Virus record (IMG/VR): IMGVR_UViG_3300020733_000020
Span: 1 to 55,414 of that record
Length of the DNA: 55,414 nt
Reading direction: 5' to 3' (one strand)
Source: a virus
The position numbers and the translations under genes were made by a program. The notes beneath the pieces were generated by a model. It worked only from the letters and a program-made list of their open reading frames with translations, was not told the origin of the DNA and ran no database searches. Positions 7,531 through 18,400 of this stretch are shown one piece after another. The first letter of the stretch is position 1. Each line of letters starts with the position of its first letter.

Positions 7531-9756
7531 ATGGGTGTAGATTTAGCAAAAGTAGCAGGAGCAACAGCCGCAGTTGGTGTAGCGGCAGCGGCAGTATCAT
7601 CATTGTCATCTTCTGGACCGGCTACTGGATTGTCGGCAACAGCTGGTTCTAACGGAGGATCGGGATTCTTCAGTAAATTATTATCTGGGGTTAAACCTCC
7701 TAAAGTACCTATTCCAAATCCGTTGTTTAAGTATGCTAGCTATACATATGAAATTGGTTTAGGTGTATTGCCCGACGGACATTTATTAAACCCTGACAAA
7801 TATATGAAAGGTTCAGTACCTTTAATTTTTAAATCTGCTGGAACAAGTCCTCTCAATAGAGTTAAAACTCCTTACGGCGCCTTTGATTTTTATATCAATG
7901 ATTTAGTTATGGATTGCTTACCTGTACTCCAGTCTAATAGTATATCTAATGTTACAAACTTTACATTTAATGTTATTGAACCATACAGCATGGGGATGTT
8001 TTTAATTGCTTTACAAACTGCGGCTCAAAAATATGCGCAACAAGACAACTGGCTTCAAGCTCCTTTCCTACTAACAATAGATTTTAGAGGCGTAACTGAA
8101 AGCGGGCAAATGGTTAACATACCTAATACTAGTCGCAAAATACCTATTAAACTTACTAATGCCGCCATGACTGTAGATGAAAAAGGTTGCGTCTATGCCA
8201 TGCAGGCTATCCCATGGGGTGCGACAGCTCAATCAAAAGCAGATGCAGGTATAAAATCAGATATTTCTATATCAGGAACTACAGTACAAGAAATGTTGCA
8301 GACTGGAGAAAAAAGTCTTCAGGCTGTTATAAATGCAAAATTAAAACAACAAAAAGAAAAAGGTATAGTACCAGTACCAGATGAAATAGTAATTATATTT
8401 CCTACAGATATTTCTAGCGGCGGCAACAGTAAAAAGAATGACAAAACAGAAAGTTCATCATCTGCAACTACTCCTGTTAGTATAGATGCTATTGCTAAAC
8501 AGTTAAAATTAACAAGAACCGGAGCGATTGGTTCAGATAAAAATGTTAATCTTGTGCAGGCCGATGCTGATTGTAATATCATAGGACAATCAAAATTAGG
8601 ATTTAGTGATTTAAGAAAAGGTTATCAACCAGTAGGCAAAGACAAAGAAATATACAATACTGTTAAAGATGTTAATGTTCGATCTAATAATGTCACCGAT
8701 GTAACATTATCTGATTTTAAATTTAGCCAAGGTACTGATATCATGAACGCTATTAATCAAGTAATATTGAATAGTGATTATGTAACTAAAGCATTAGAAA
8801 AAGGTCAAATTGATAATAAAGGTCAACGCCAGTGGTGGAACATAGATACACAAGTTTATAATCGATCCACTGATGAAAATTATGCTGTTACTGGAATGAA
8901 ACCTAGGGTAATTGTTTATAGAGTTATACCATATCTAGTTCATACTGCTAACAAAAGCGCACCTAATCAATTGCCCATTGGAATGAGTGAATTAGGCGCA
9001 GAAATAGTTAAACAATACAATTATATCTATACAGGAAAAAATGTAGATATTATTAAATTTAATATTCAATTTGAGTTTAGTCAAATTGGAATCATGGGAC
9101 AAGCTACCCTTGCACAAACACAAGATGAACGTAAAGCCGCTGAATCAGCCGGTGCTAAAGATAAAAAAGAAGATAATAAATCACAACCACAACCGCCAGG
9201 TAATAAACCTTCTCTACTAACTGGAGTATTATCTACAGCGCAACGATGGATAGAATATGTTACTGGAACAGACTATAATGGTGGCGGCGGTAATGAAAAT
9301 TTTGCCACTAGGGCGGCAAGATCATTTCATGATGCTGTAACAAGTCCAGGAGACATGGTAGATTTAGAAATGGAAATTATTGGAGATCCTTATTATATAA
9401 TACAAAGTGGATCGGGGCCTTACACTAGTGCTATACAATCACAAAATTTAAATCAAGATGGTTCTATGGCACACTTAAATGGCGAAGTACACATTTCTGT
9501 AACTTTTACAACGCCAGTAGATATAAATTTATCTACAGGATTATACGACTTTGGCAAAACAAAAACAGCACCGGTAAAGCCATGGACAGGTTATTATAGA
9601 TTAACTGGCATTACTAGTAAATTCAAAGACGGAACATTTACACAAACACTAGTTGGATCTCGTATCCCGGGGCAAGAACAACCTAAATCTAATGCGGCCA
9701 CTCCTGATACTACATACAACATACAAAATAAAACAGAACAAAAATCTAGCAAATAA
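7531..9756 (+). CDS. Large baseplate hub-type structural protein
   Basis: This 741-residue protein lies between gp53 and gp5, the place where marine T4-like phages encode a large virion protein. It starts with an Ala/Ser/Gly-rich stretch, then a conserved block with NPLFKYASYTYEIGLGVL, EPYSMGMFLIALQTAAQ, WLQAPFLLTIDFRG and SRKIPIKLTNAAMTV, and later TTVQEMLQTGEKSLQ. A second half (WWNIDTQVY, GMKPRVIVYRVIPYLVH, NVDIIKFNIQFEF) repeats beta-rich hub-like character. A charged Lys/Gln linker lies near residues 530-560. Because gp5 is immediately downstream it may take the role of the gp27-type hub ring, but I do not see a clear gp27 signature. Confidence 0.6.
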   Translation: MGVDLAKVAGATAAVGVAAAAVSSLSSSGPATGLSATAGSNGGSGFFSKLLSGVKPPKVPIPNPLFKYASYTYEIGLGVLPDGHLLNPDKYMKGSVPLIFKSAGTSPLNRVKTPYGAFDFYINDLVMDCLPVLQSNSISNVTNFTFNVIEPYSMGMFLIALQTAAQKYAQQDNWLQAPFLLTIDFRGVTESGQMVNIPNTSRKIPIKLTNAAMTVDEKGCVYAMQAIPWGATAQSKADAGIKSDISISGTTVQEMLQTGEKSLQAVINAKLKQQKEKGIVPVPDEIVIIFPTDISSGGNSKKNDKTESSSSATTPVSIDAIAKQLKLTRTGAIGSDKNVNLVQADADCNIIGQSKLGFSDLRKGYQPVGKDKEIYNTVKDVNVRSNNVTDVTLSDFKFSQGTDIMNAINQVILNSDYVTKALEKGQIDNKGQRQWWNIDTQVYNRSTDENYAVTGMKPRVIVYRVIPYLVHTANKSAPNQLPIGMSELGAEIVKQYNYIYTGKNVDIIKFNIQFEFSQIGIMGQATLAQTQDERKAAESAGAKDKKEDNKSQPQPPGNKPSLLTGVLSTAQRWIEYVTGTDYNGGGGNENFATRAARSFHDAVTSPGDMVDLEMEIIGDPYYIIQSGSGPYTSAIQSQNLNQDGSMAHLNGEVHISVTFTTPVDINLSTGLYDFGKTKTAPVKPWTGYYRLTGITSKFKDGTFTQTLVGSRIPGQEQPKSNAATPDTTYNIQNKTEQKSSK

Positions 9757-9758
9757 CT

Positions 9759-11396
9759 ATGGCAAAAATAACCGATTACTACTCTCCAAAAGAAATAGAA
9801 CCGTCGTCACCTGGCCCATTTCTTGCGTCTGTAGTTAGTCATCAAGATCCTACTTACATGGGAATACTTGAGGTTGAAATTCTAAGACCATCTGGATCAA
9901 CACAATCTGGATCTCAAGGACAATTACATCAAGTAAGATATCTAAGTCCGTTTTATGGTGTTACTAAATTAGCTGATACTAATACTGACCCTAATGCAAA
10001 TAATTTTACTAATAGTCAACAAAGCTATGGTATGTGGTTTGTTCCGCCAGATGTAGGAACTACTGTTGTTGTAATTTTTATTGACGGTGATCCAAAGCGT
10101 GGATTCTGGATGGGATGTGTAGCAGACGACAATATGAATTTTATGTTGCCAGGCATACCTGCCACACAAAACACAGTTGAAACTACACCTGGAGATAATA
10201 ATCCAGATCCGCATTTAGGCCGTGCACCTACCGGAGAGTATAACAAATTAATTGACGGGAACAATGCGCCTGGCGACCCAGAAGCACTTAAAAAACCTCA
10301 ACATCCTCTTTATGCAATTTTACAAAATCAAGGATTAAGCCTAGACGACATTCGAGGACTTACTACAAGTAGTGCTCGTAGAGAAACTCCTAGTATGGTA
10401 TTTGGAGTTAGCACTCCAGGCCCATTAGACAAGCGAGCCGGAGCTCGTAGAGGAACACAAGGTAAAAAAGAATACGAAATAAAAAGTGCTCCACTTAGTC
10501 GCTTGGGTGGTAGTAGTTTTGTTATGGATGACGGTGATGACAAGTTCATTAGGATGACAAAAGCTAATGCCGGTCCTCCTGCATATGAATCAGTTGAAGC
10601 ATTACCAGACGGACAAAAACCAGCTGGTGATCAAACACTCCCTCACAATGAATTGGTTCGTATTCGTACACGAACTGGACATCAAATACTTTTACACAAT
10701 TCGGAAGATTTAATTTATATTGCCAATGCTGCCGGTACTGCTTGGATAGAATTATCTAGTATGGGAAAAATTGATATATTTGCCGCAGACAGTATTAGTG
10801 TGCATACTCAATCAGATATGAATTTTTATGCCGACCGTGATGTTAATATAGAAGCTGGTAGAAATATTAATATGAAATCTAAAACAAGAACACAATTAGA
10901 AACAATGGGTGATCTTAATGTTCTTGTAGGTGGTAATTACAAAGTAAATGTAGTAGGTGATTACATTAATGTATTAAAAGATTTCAATGTAACTACTACT
11001 AAATCAATAAACTTAACCAGTTTAAATACAAATTTAAAAAGCAGTAATAATATTTTAATGACAGCATCTACAATAGGTGAAAACGGTCCGCCAGCCGCAT
11101 CTGCACTAGCAACTGCACCATCGGTATTAACAACATTTGACAACATATATGATTTAAAAGGATCTAAAATTACCAGTATCATGAAACGTATTCCAAATCA
11201 TGAGCCTTGGCCACAACATGAAAATTTAGATCCGTTGTTTATGACTACAAGTGCTACAGATAGAGAAAATACTGAACCTGTTACATTTACTGCAAATAAA
11301 AATAATCAACTAATTCCGCAATATTATGGTGTCTATACAACTGCAACAGATACCTTTACAAAATACAAAGGAACCGCAAGCAGTAAAGGAGCATAA
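9759..11396 (+). CDS. 5: Central spike protein, gp5-like without a lysozyme domain
   Basis: The 545-residue protein has an N-terminal OB-fold-like domain (GPFLASVVSHQDPTYMGILEV to PDVGTTVVVIFIDGDPKRGFW, here shortened to key parts) and a C-terminal half of short beta repeats such as SVHTQSDMNFYADRDVNI and GGNYKVNVVGDYINVLKDFN, typical of gp5/VgrG needle helices that pierce the outer membrane. The segment between them (about residues 130-250) lacks the catalytic T4-lysozyme motif found in T4 gp5. It follows the large hub protein by two bases and precedes gp25 by two, so all are co-transcribed. Spike role is well supported; loss of muramidase activity is inferred from absence of the domain. Confidence 0.85.
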   Translation: MAKITDYYSPKEIEPSSPGPFLASVVSHQDPTYMGILEVEILRPSGSTQSGSQGQLHQVRYLSPFYGVTKLADTNTDPNANNFTNSQQSYGMWFVPPDVGTTVVVIFIDGDPKRGFWMGCVADDNMNFMLPGIPATQNTVETTPGDNNPDPHLGRAPTGEYNKLIDGNNAPGDPEALKKPQHPLYAILQNQGLSLDDIRGLTTSSARRETPSMVFGVSTPGPLDKRAGARRGTQGKKEYEIKSAPLSRLGGSSFVMDDGDDKFIRMTKANAGPPAYESVEALPDGQKPAGDQTLPHNELVRIRTRTGHQILLHNSEDLIYIANAAGTAWIELSSMGKIDIFAADSISVHTQSDMNFYADRDVNIEAGRNINMKSKTRTQLETMGDLNVLVGGNYKVNVVGDYINVLKDFNVTTTKSINLTSLNTNLKSSNNILMTASTIGENGPPAASALATAPSVLTTFDNIYDLKGSKITSIMKRIPNHEPWPQHENLDPLFMTTSATDRENTEPVTFTANKNNQLIPQYYGVYTTATDTFTKYKGTASSKGA

Positions 11397-11398
11397 TT

Positions 11399-11845
11399 AT
11401 GGCCAACAGTCTATATACTAAAAAAGTTATCACAACAAAAGCTACAGCAAACGCACCTTCTACTCCAAGAATGTATAGAGGATTCAGCACAGTTAGCACA
11501 AATACGCAAAATTTTGCCTTGTATGATTTTGAACTTATTAAACAAGATTTAATAAATCATTTTCATGTTCGACAGGGTGAAAGATTAATGAATCCCACAT
11601 ACGGATGTGTAATATGGGACCTGTTGTTTGAGCCGTTGACTGCTGAACTCAAAGAAGTAATTTTACAAAATGTTAATCAAATAGTTAATTTTGATCCTCG
11701 TATACAAGCTGAAAATGTACTAGTAACAACATACGATACTGGTATACAAATAGAAGCTATGTTAAAATATGTTCCTTATAATTTGCAAGAAAAATTACAG
11801 ATTCAATTTGATCAAGTTAACGGCCTAACAGCACAAACCGCATAA
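11399..11845 (+). CDS. 25: Baseplate wedge subunit gp25
   Basis: A 148-residue member of the GPW/gp25 family. The conserved core is visible: LIKQDLINHFHVRQGERLMN, then PTYGCVIWDLLFEPL, INQIV-like helix and FDPRIQ. gp25 sits at the inner wedge and contacts the sheath initiator region. The length is near T4 gp25 (132) with about 40 extra N-terminal residues rich in Thr/Ser/Ala. It is co-transcribed with gp5, and a late-promoter box follows before gp6. Confidence 0.93.
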   Translation: MANSLYTKKVITTKATANAPSTPRMYRGFSTVSTNTQNFALYDFELIKQDLINHFHVRQGERLMNPTYGCVIWDLLFEPLTAELKEVILQNVNQIVNFDPRIQAENVLVTTYDTGIQIEAMLKYVPYNLQEKLQIQFDQVNGLTAQTA

Positions 11846-11866
11846 AATACGCATATAATTTTATCA

Positions 11867-11874
11867 AATAAATA
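11867..11874 (+). promoter_or_regulatory. Late-promoter box AATAAATA before gp6
   Basis: AATAAATA lies 26 bases before the gp6 ATG in the only sizable gap of the baseplate block (47 bases). AGGA follows as a ribosome site. Confidence 0.65.
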
Positions 11875-11892
11875 CAGTTATTAGGATCAATC

Positions 11893-14800
11893 ATGAGTTC
11901 AACTACTAGACAAAACAATCTACTACTAGCAGAAGATTGGCAAAAGATATATCAAAGTTTTAGAAATGCAGATTTCCAAAGCTATGATTTTGACAATCTA
12001 CGCCGTACTATGATTGACTATATTCGTACAAATTTTCCTGAAGATTTTAACGATTACATCGAGTCTAGCGAATATCTTGCTTTAATTGATATCATTGCGT
12101 ATGTAGGACAAAGTATTGCTTTCCGTGCAGATTTAAATGCTCGTGAAAACTTTTTAGAATTAGCAGAACGTAGGGAAAGCATATTAAGACTAGCACGTTT
12201 AGTTAGCTATAATGCCAGTAGAAATGTAGCCGCACAAGGTTTATTAAAATTCTCAACAGTACAAACTACAGAAAATGTATTAGATAGTAATGGTAGAGAT
12301 CTAGCTGGACAATATATTAATTGGAATGATAGTAGTAATCCTAATTGGTATGATCAATTTATTAAAGTACTAAATGCGGCATTCCCACAAACACAACAGT
12401 TTGGAAATCCATCAGACAGTGCCACAATTTATGGTGTGCCTACAGCACAGTACAGATTTAATGCCAACAACACCGATGTTCCTGTTTATGCTTTTACAAA
12501 AACAGTAGCAGGTAGAAACATGGATTTTGAAATTACCAGCACTAGTTTTACAAATGAAACCTTTATATATGAAGAGCCTCCAAAAATTGCCAATCAAATT
12601 GCCTGTGTCTATAAAGATGATGGCTATGGTGCTGGAAGTCCCGGTACTGGTTTCTTTTTTAATTTTACTCAAGGTACATTAAACACCGGAACATTTTCAG
12701 TTACTAATCCTAGTACTAATGAATCAATTGATATTAACACACCTAACATCAATGACAGTGATGTATGGCTATATCAGTTAAATCAAAGTACAGGACTTGA
12801 AAGCACCTTATGGACTAAGATTCCTGCACTAACTGGTAATAATGTTATATACAATTCTGTAAATCAAAAAACTAGTACTATATATGCAGTAACTACGAAA
12901 GTAAGTGATGCAGTTAGTTTAAATTTTGCCGACGGTATCTTTGGTAGTTTACCTAATGGTGATTTTAGAGTATATTATAGAATTAGTAACGGGTTGACAT
13001 ATACTATTAATCCGGCAGATATTGTTAATGTATCTATAGCAATACCTTATATTTCTGCTCTAGGCGCACCGCAAACATTAACAGTTAGTTTAAGTTTAGC
13101 AAGTTCAGTAATTAATGCTACAGCATCTGAAACTAACGATAGTGTTAAACAAAATGCACCGCAAACATACTATACACAGAATCGTATGATAACAGGCGAG
13201 GACTATAATATTAGTCCGCTTGCCGCTAATTTGCAAGTTGCTAAAGTAAAATCTATTAACAGAACATCGAGCGGTATTAGTCGTTATTTTGACTTAACAG
13301 ATCCAACAGGAAAATATTCTAGCACAAATTTATTTGCCGATGACGGCGTAATTTATCAACAACAGTATACTACGGGTACTACATTTTCAGTATCTGGCAG
13401 TCAAGTAGACGGCGCATATATTCAAGGTGTTATAGACAATACTGTAATGCCAATTCTTGAAGATCCTAATCTTAGAAATTTCTTTTATTCAAATTTTGTA
13501 ACTTATACTGCCTCTAGTTTAAATGTTTCATGGTTCTCAGTTACTAACGACAGTAATAGTTCAAGTGGTTATATTGGCGGAACATCAACAACTACTCCAT
13601 TTACTGTTGGAAGTTATACACTTACAGATTTGAAATATATCACAGCAGGAGCATTAATTAAATTTACAGCACCAACTGGGTATTATTTTGATACTAAACA
13701 AAAAAATAAACTAGTAGCTGGTACTACTTTGCCTAGCGGTGGAACAAATTATTTGTGGGCAACTGTAGTTTCTGTCAACGGAGACGGTACTGCTAGCGGA
13801 ACAGGAGTCCTATCAACAGGCTTTGGTGCGATTGTGTTGAGCAAAGTTTTACCGACACTAACTGATAGTACAGGTAAAATTATAGCGGCTCCTGTAGTTT
13901 CTCAAATTATACCACAATTTAGTACAACATTAACTTCTAGTGTACAAGCATCAATGATTGATTTAATCCTTAGTAATTCATCATTTGGATTAAGATACGA
14001 TGCTAGTACTACAAGCTGGCAAATTATTTTTGAACAAAATTTAAATATTAATTCAACATTTAATTTGCAATATCAAGGCAACAATACTAACACTCAGCAG
14101 GACGCCAGCTGGTTGTTGTTGTTTACTACTGACACATTGACATACACTATTACAGAACGTGCTGTTCGTTATGTGTTTGAAAGTGATGCAGAAGTTACAT
14201 TTTATTTTGACGACAGTGTAAAAATTTATGATATAGTAGGATCAAATACTATAACAGATCTTGTTAAAATTTTAAACATTAACACTCAACCAGACTCGCC
14301 TAGCCCTTTCACAATTGATTACCCATGGCAAGTTGTAAGTGAATATATTGGACAAGATGGATATATTGATCCTAAAAAAATTATTATAACATTTGCAGAT
14401 CCAACAAACAGTGGAGTTGTTGATAATCCACAACAGTTTTTAGATATTGTTTCTCCTTCTACTAATTTGTTACACAAGTTTGTTGTACAAAAAAGATATG
14501 AAATTACTCAAGGACAAGAAGATTACAAATATGTTGTTAACGATCCTTTAACTGGACCGGTGCTAGTTTTTAGTACACAAACAGCCGCGTACCCTTTAAG
14601 TCAATGGACTGCCGGACAGTATTTTTATTTTATTGATACACAAACTGTTTTCCAATACTTTCCAACAAATACAACACAGCAATTACAACCAACCTTAGAT
14701 TATAAAGTTTTTGTTGGTAGAGATAATTTAAGATTTCAATATACTCATAGTGCAGATTATGCTAGCCGCATTGATCCGGGATCAAGTAATATCATGGATG

Positions 14801-15411
14801 TCTATGTATTAACACACAGCTATGATATTGCATTTAGACAATGGGCCGCAACTGGCGGAGTAACAACTGAGCCATTACCTCCAAGCCAAGATGAATTAAA
14901 CACATTGCTGTCACCTAATCTTAATCTAATTAAATCTATTAGTGATGAAATCATCTACCATCCAGTAAACTATACATTGTTATTTGGAACTCTAGCTGAT
15001 CCTAGCTTGCAAGCAACTTTTGAAGTTATGATTAATCCTACATCAGCAGTTAGTTCAGCTAATGTAACAGCTCGAGTATTGACAGCAATTAATCAATTCT
15101 TTGCTCTTGAAAATTGGGACTTTGGTGATACGTTTTATTTCTCAGAATTATCAACTTATGTAATGAATCAATTATCACCGGATATTATTACTTTTGTCAT
15201 CGTACCAGTTCAGACTGGGCAATACTTTGGTAGTTTATTTGAAATTAAATGTCCTAACAACAGTATATTTTTAAGTTGTGCTACAGCAACAAACATACAA
15301 GTAGTAGCAGGTTTAACTTCTACTAATCTTAAAACAGTAACAGGGACAGCATTGTCGGCAACAGTATCTAGTCAACAAATTACTAGTGCAAATTATGGGG
15401 CAAATAATTAA
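11893..15411 (+). CDS. 6: Baseplate wedge subunit gp6, enlarged
   Basis: The N-terminal region is the clear gp6-type wedge sequence: DNLRRTMIDYIRTNFPEDFN, SSEYLALIDIIAYVGQSIAF, RADLNARENFLELAERRES and RLARLVSYNASRN. The C-terminal part (TARVLTAINQFFALENWDFG, YVMNQLSPDIITFVIVPV) matches the dimerisation end of gp6. At 1,172 residues it is about 500 longer than T4 gp6 (660); the extra length is a beta-rich middle section (about residues 300-900) with GAPQTLTVS and GALIKFTAPTGYYF. gp6 forms the iris that holds the baseplate together. Its stop codon shares one base with the next start (TAATG). Confidence 0.9.
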   Translation: MSSTTRQNNLLLAEDWQKIYQSFRNADFQSYDFDNLRRTMIDYIRTNFPEDFNDYIESSEYLALIDIIAYVGQSIAFRADLNARENFLELAERRESILRLARLVSYNASRNVAAQGLLKFSTVQTTENVLDSNGRDLAGQYINWNDSSNPNWYDQFIKVLNAAFPQTQQFGNPSDSATIYGVPTAQYRFNANNTDVPVYAFTKTVAGRNMDFEITSTSFTNETFIYEEPPKIANQIACVYKDDGYGAGSPGTGFFFNFTQGTLNTGTFSVTNPSTNESIDINTPNINDSDVWLYQLNQSTGLESTLWTKIPALTGNNVIYNSVNQKTSTIYAVTTKVSDAVSLNFADGIFGSLPNGDFRVYYRISNGLTYTINPADIVNVSIAIPYISALGAPQTLTVSLSLASSVINATASETNDSVKQNAPQTYYTQNRMITGEDYNISPLAANLQVAKVKSINRTSSGISRYFDLTDPTGKYSSTNLFADDGVIYQQQYTTGTTFSVSGSQVDGAYIQGVIDNTVMPILEDPNLRNFFYSNFVTYTASSLNVSWFSVTNDSNSSSGYIGGTSTTTPFTVGSYTLTDLKYITAGALIKFTAPTGYYFDTKQKNKLVAGTTLPSGGTNYLWATVVSVNGDGTASGTGVLSTGFGAIVLSKVLPTLTDSTGKIIAAPVVSQIIPQFSTTLTSSVQASMIDLILSNSSFGLRYDASTTSWQIIFEQNLNINSTFNLQYQGNNTNTQQDASWLLLFTTDTLTYTITERAVRYVFESDAEVTFYFDDSVKIYDIVGSNTITDLVKILNINTQPDSPSPFTIDYPWQVVSEYIGQDGYIDPKKIIITFADPTNSGVVDNPQQFLDIVSPSTNLLHKFVVQKRYEITQGQEDYKYVVNDPLTGPVLVFSTQTAAYPLSQWTAGQYFYFIDTQTVFQYFPTNTTQQLQPTLDYKVFVGRDNLRFQYTHSADYASRIDPGSSNIMDVYVLTHSYDIAFRQWAATGGVTTEPLPPSQDELNTLLSPNLNLIKSISDEIIYHPVNYTLLFGTLADPSLQATFEVMINPTSAVSSANVTARVLTAINQFFALENWDFGDTFYFSELSTYVMNQLSPDIITFVIVPVQTGQYFGSLFEIKCPNNSIFLSCATATNIQVVAGLTSTNLKTVTGTALSATVSSQQITSANYGANN

Positions 15412-18400
15412 TGGCAACAAATGGTAACATTCCAACAGGTAACACTGGCCTAGGTGTAAATTTTCTTCCAGATTTTTATCAAACACCTGCAAACAAAAAA
15501 TTCTTACAAGCAACCCTTGATCAATTATATCAACCAGGCACAGTAACAAAGACTAGCGGATTTATTGGTCGAGAAAATGCCAAAGCGGCAACAGGTACAG
15601 ATGTATATGTGCAAGCAGCCTCTACTGTTAGACAAAATTATCAACTTGAGCCGGGAATGGTAATCAAAGATAATTTAGGAAATGTCACATTTTTTAAAGA
15701 TTATCAAGATTACATTAATCAATTGAATGTATTTGGAGCCAATACTAAAGACCATGCACGATTAAATGCACAAGAGTTTTATAGCTGGGATCCACATATT
15801 GATTGGGATAAGTTTGTTAACTTCCAAGATTATTACTGGATGCCTTATGGCCCTGACGTAATTAGAATTTATGGACAGCAACAAAATGCAGTTAGCACGT
15901 ATACTGTAGAAATACAATCTGAAAGCAATGTTAATGAATATTTGTTCACACCTAATGGATTAGATTTAAATCCAACTATTAAATTATATAGAGGACAAAC
16001 TTATAATTTTGTTATTAACAGCCCAAGCAATGTTTTTAGTATTAAAACAACTAGATCAATTGGTTCAAGTGATCGGTATGCTACAGGCATTACAAATAAC
16101 GGCATAACTGACGGGGTAATAACTTTTGCAGTTCCAGTTGATGCACCGGATCTTTTATATTATCAAAGCGAAACAGATAGTTATCTTGGTGGTGCAATTG
16201 AGATTTTTGACTATCTAGAAAATTCTAGCATTGATGTTGAGAACGAATTTCTTGGTAAAAAAACTTATACACTAAGCAACGGAACAGCAGTAAGCAACGG
16301 TATGAAAGTACAGTTTGGCGGTAATGTTACACCTGCAGAGTATGCTACCGGAAGTTATTATGTAGAAGGAGTAGGTACAGCTATTAAACTAGTGCCAAGC
16401 TCTCAACTAGAAATTGTTACTTCTTATACTACAAATAATCCTATTAATTTTGATGCAACATCGTTTGATGTAAGCCCATTTGATGATGCTACCGGATTTG
16501 CTAGTATTCAAGATTATATTGTTGTTAATCGTGCTAGTAGAGATCATAATCCGTGGACTCGATACAATCGTTGGTTCCATAAAGATGTAGTTATAGCATC
16601 GGCATCATATAATAAAGATGTGCCTGTTTTAGATCAAACTGCTCGTGCTGTTAGACCAATTATAGAATTCCAAGCTGACCTTAAATTATTCAATATGGGC
16701 ACAACAGCTATAGTCGATGTTGATCTAGTAGATACATTTACTACTAATGTCTTTTCAACTATTGAAGGATCTCGAGGTTATAATGTTGATGGAGTACAAT
16801 TAATACACGGACAAAAAATATTATTTTTAGCAGATACAGATCCATTAGTACAAAATAACATTTATGAAGTTGGTATAGTTAACGTTCGAGGTTATAATCA
16901 AATTACATTAACACAAATTGTAACACCAGAGTTGAATCAATCAACTTTAGTATTGCAAGGCGACAAGAATAAAGGGTTAATGTACTGGTATAACGGTACA
17001 ACATGGACCACTGGTCAGCAAAAATTATCAACTAATCAGCCTCCGTTATTTGATATAGTTGACAGTAATGGTATAAGTTACGGCGATACTAATACATACA
17101 TTGGTAGCTCCTTTGTTGGAACTAAGTTATTTTCATATACTGTTGGTACCGGATCTAATGATATAATTTTAGGATTCCCATTAAGTTATCAAAATGTAAG
17201 TAACATTGGTGATATAGCATTTCAATTTGATTTAGCAACCGATACATTTAACTACAAGCTCAATTCACAATTAATGACAGTGAAAGTCGCATCGGGATAT
17301 CTACTAAGTTTTGATTATTCTGGCAACGAAGTTTTTGTTAACGGTTGGCAAACTTGTACAACTCCTACAGTACAAGCGGCTGTAAGAATATACAAAAATT
17401 CTGGAAAAACTAATGACTTTGCTATTGATGTTTACGATGATATTTCTAATCTTTCAGATTTAATAGTAAAAGTTTATGTTAACGGTATACGTTTAGATCC
17501 TAGCCGTTGGACATTAGTAGCCGGAGCTGCCTATTATGAGATAGTTCTTAATAATGATATTGCAACAACTGATGTGTTGACCATTAGAACATTTGCGGCA
17601 CAACCAATTAACACTAACGGTTATTATGAAATTCCTGTTAACTTACAAAATAATTCTTTAAATTCTAATATTGTTTCTTTTACACTAGGCGAAGTAACTG
17701 ATCACGTAAACAGCATCATTGATAATTTACCATCAAATTTATTTACGGGAGCTTTTCCTGGCGATAGCAATATAAGAGATTTAGGTAATATTACCCAGTA
17801 TGGTACTAAATTTATACAGCATAGCGGACCATTAAGTCTTGCCATGTATCACATTGGTTCAGAAACAAATAATGTTATCAAAGCACTTGAAACTGCACGA
17901 GATGACTATAACAGTTTTAAACGTAATTTTATTTTAACAGCTAGCAATTTAGGTGTTGACGGAACTACAGTACAGTTAGTAGAATTAATTTTACAAAAAA
18001 TTAATAAAGATAAACCTAGTACTGCTCCTTATTATTTTAGTGATATGGTGCCTTATGGTGCTAACACAACGACTGATCTAACAGTTGTAGATTATAGAAT
18101 TAAAACATATCCACTAACTAATGTATTTTCTTTAGATACCTTATCTAGCAAAGCAGTTGGAGTATATCATACTTCAAATAAAGTTAAAGTTCAATTAGTT
18201 TATGGACGTGATTATACTTTTAATAGTCAAGGATTCATTGAAATTACATCAGCGGTAAATTTAATCAACGGCGATATAATTACTACGATTGAATACGATA
18301 GTACTGACGGCTGTTATGTTCCTGCTACTCCTAGCAAGTTAGGAATGTATCCAGCTTATATTCCTCAAATTTATTTAGACACTACATTTTTAAATCCTAT

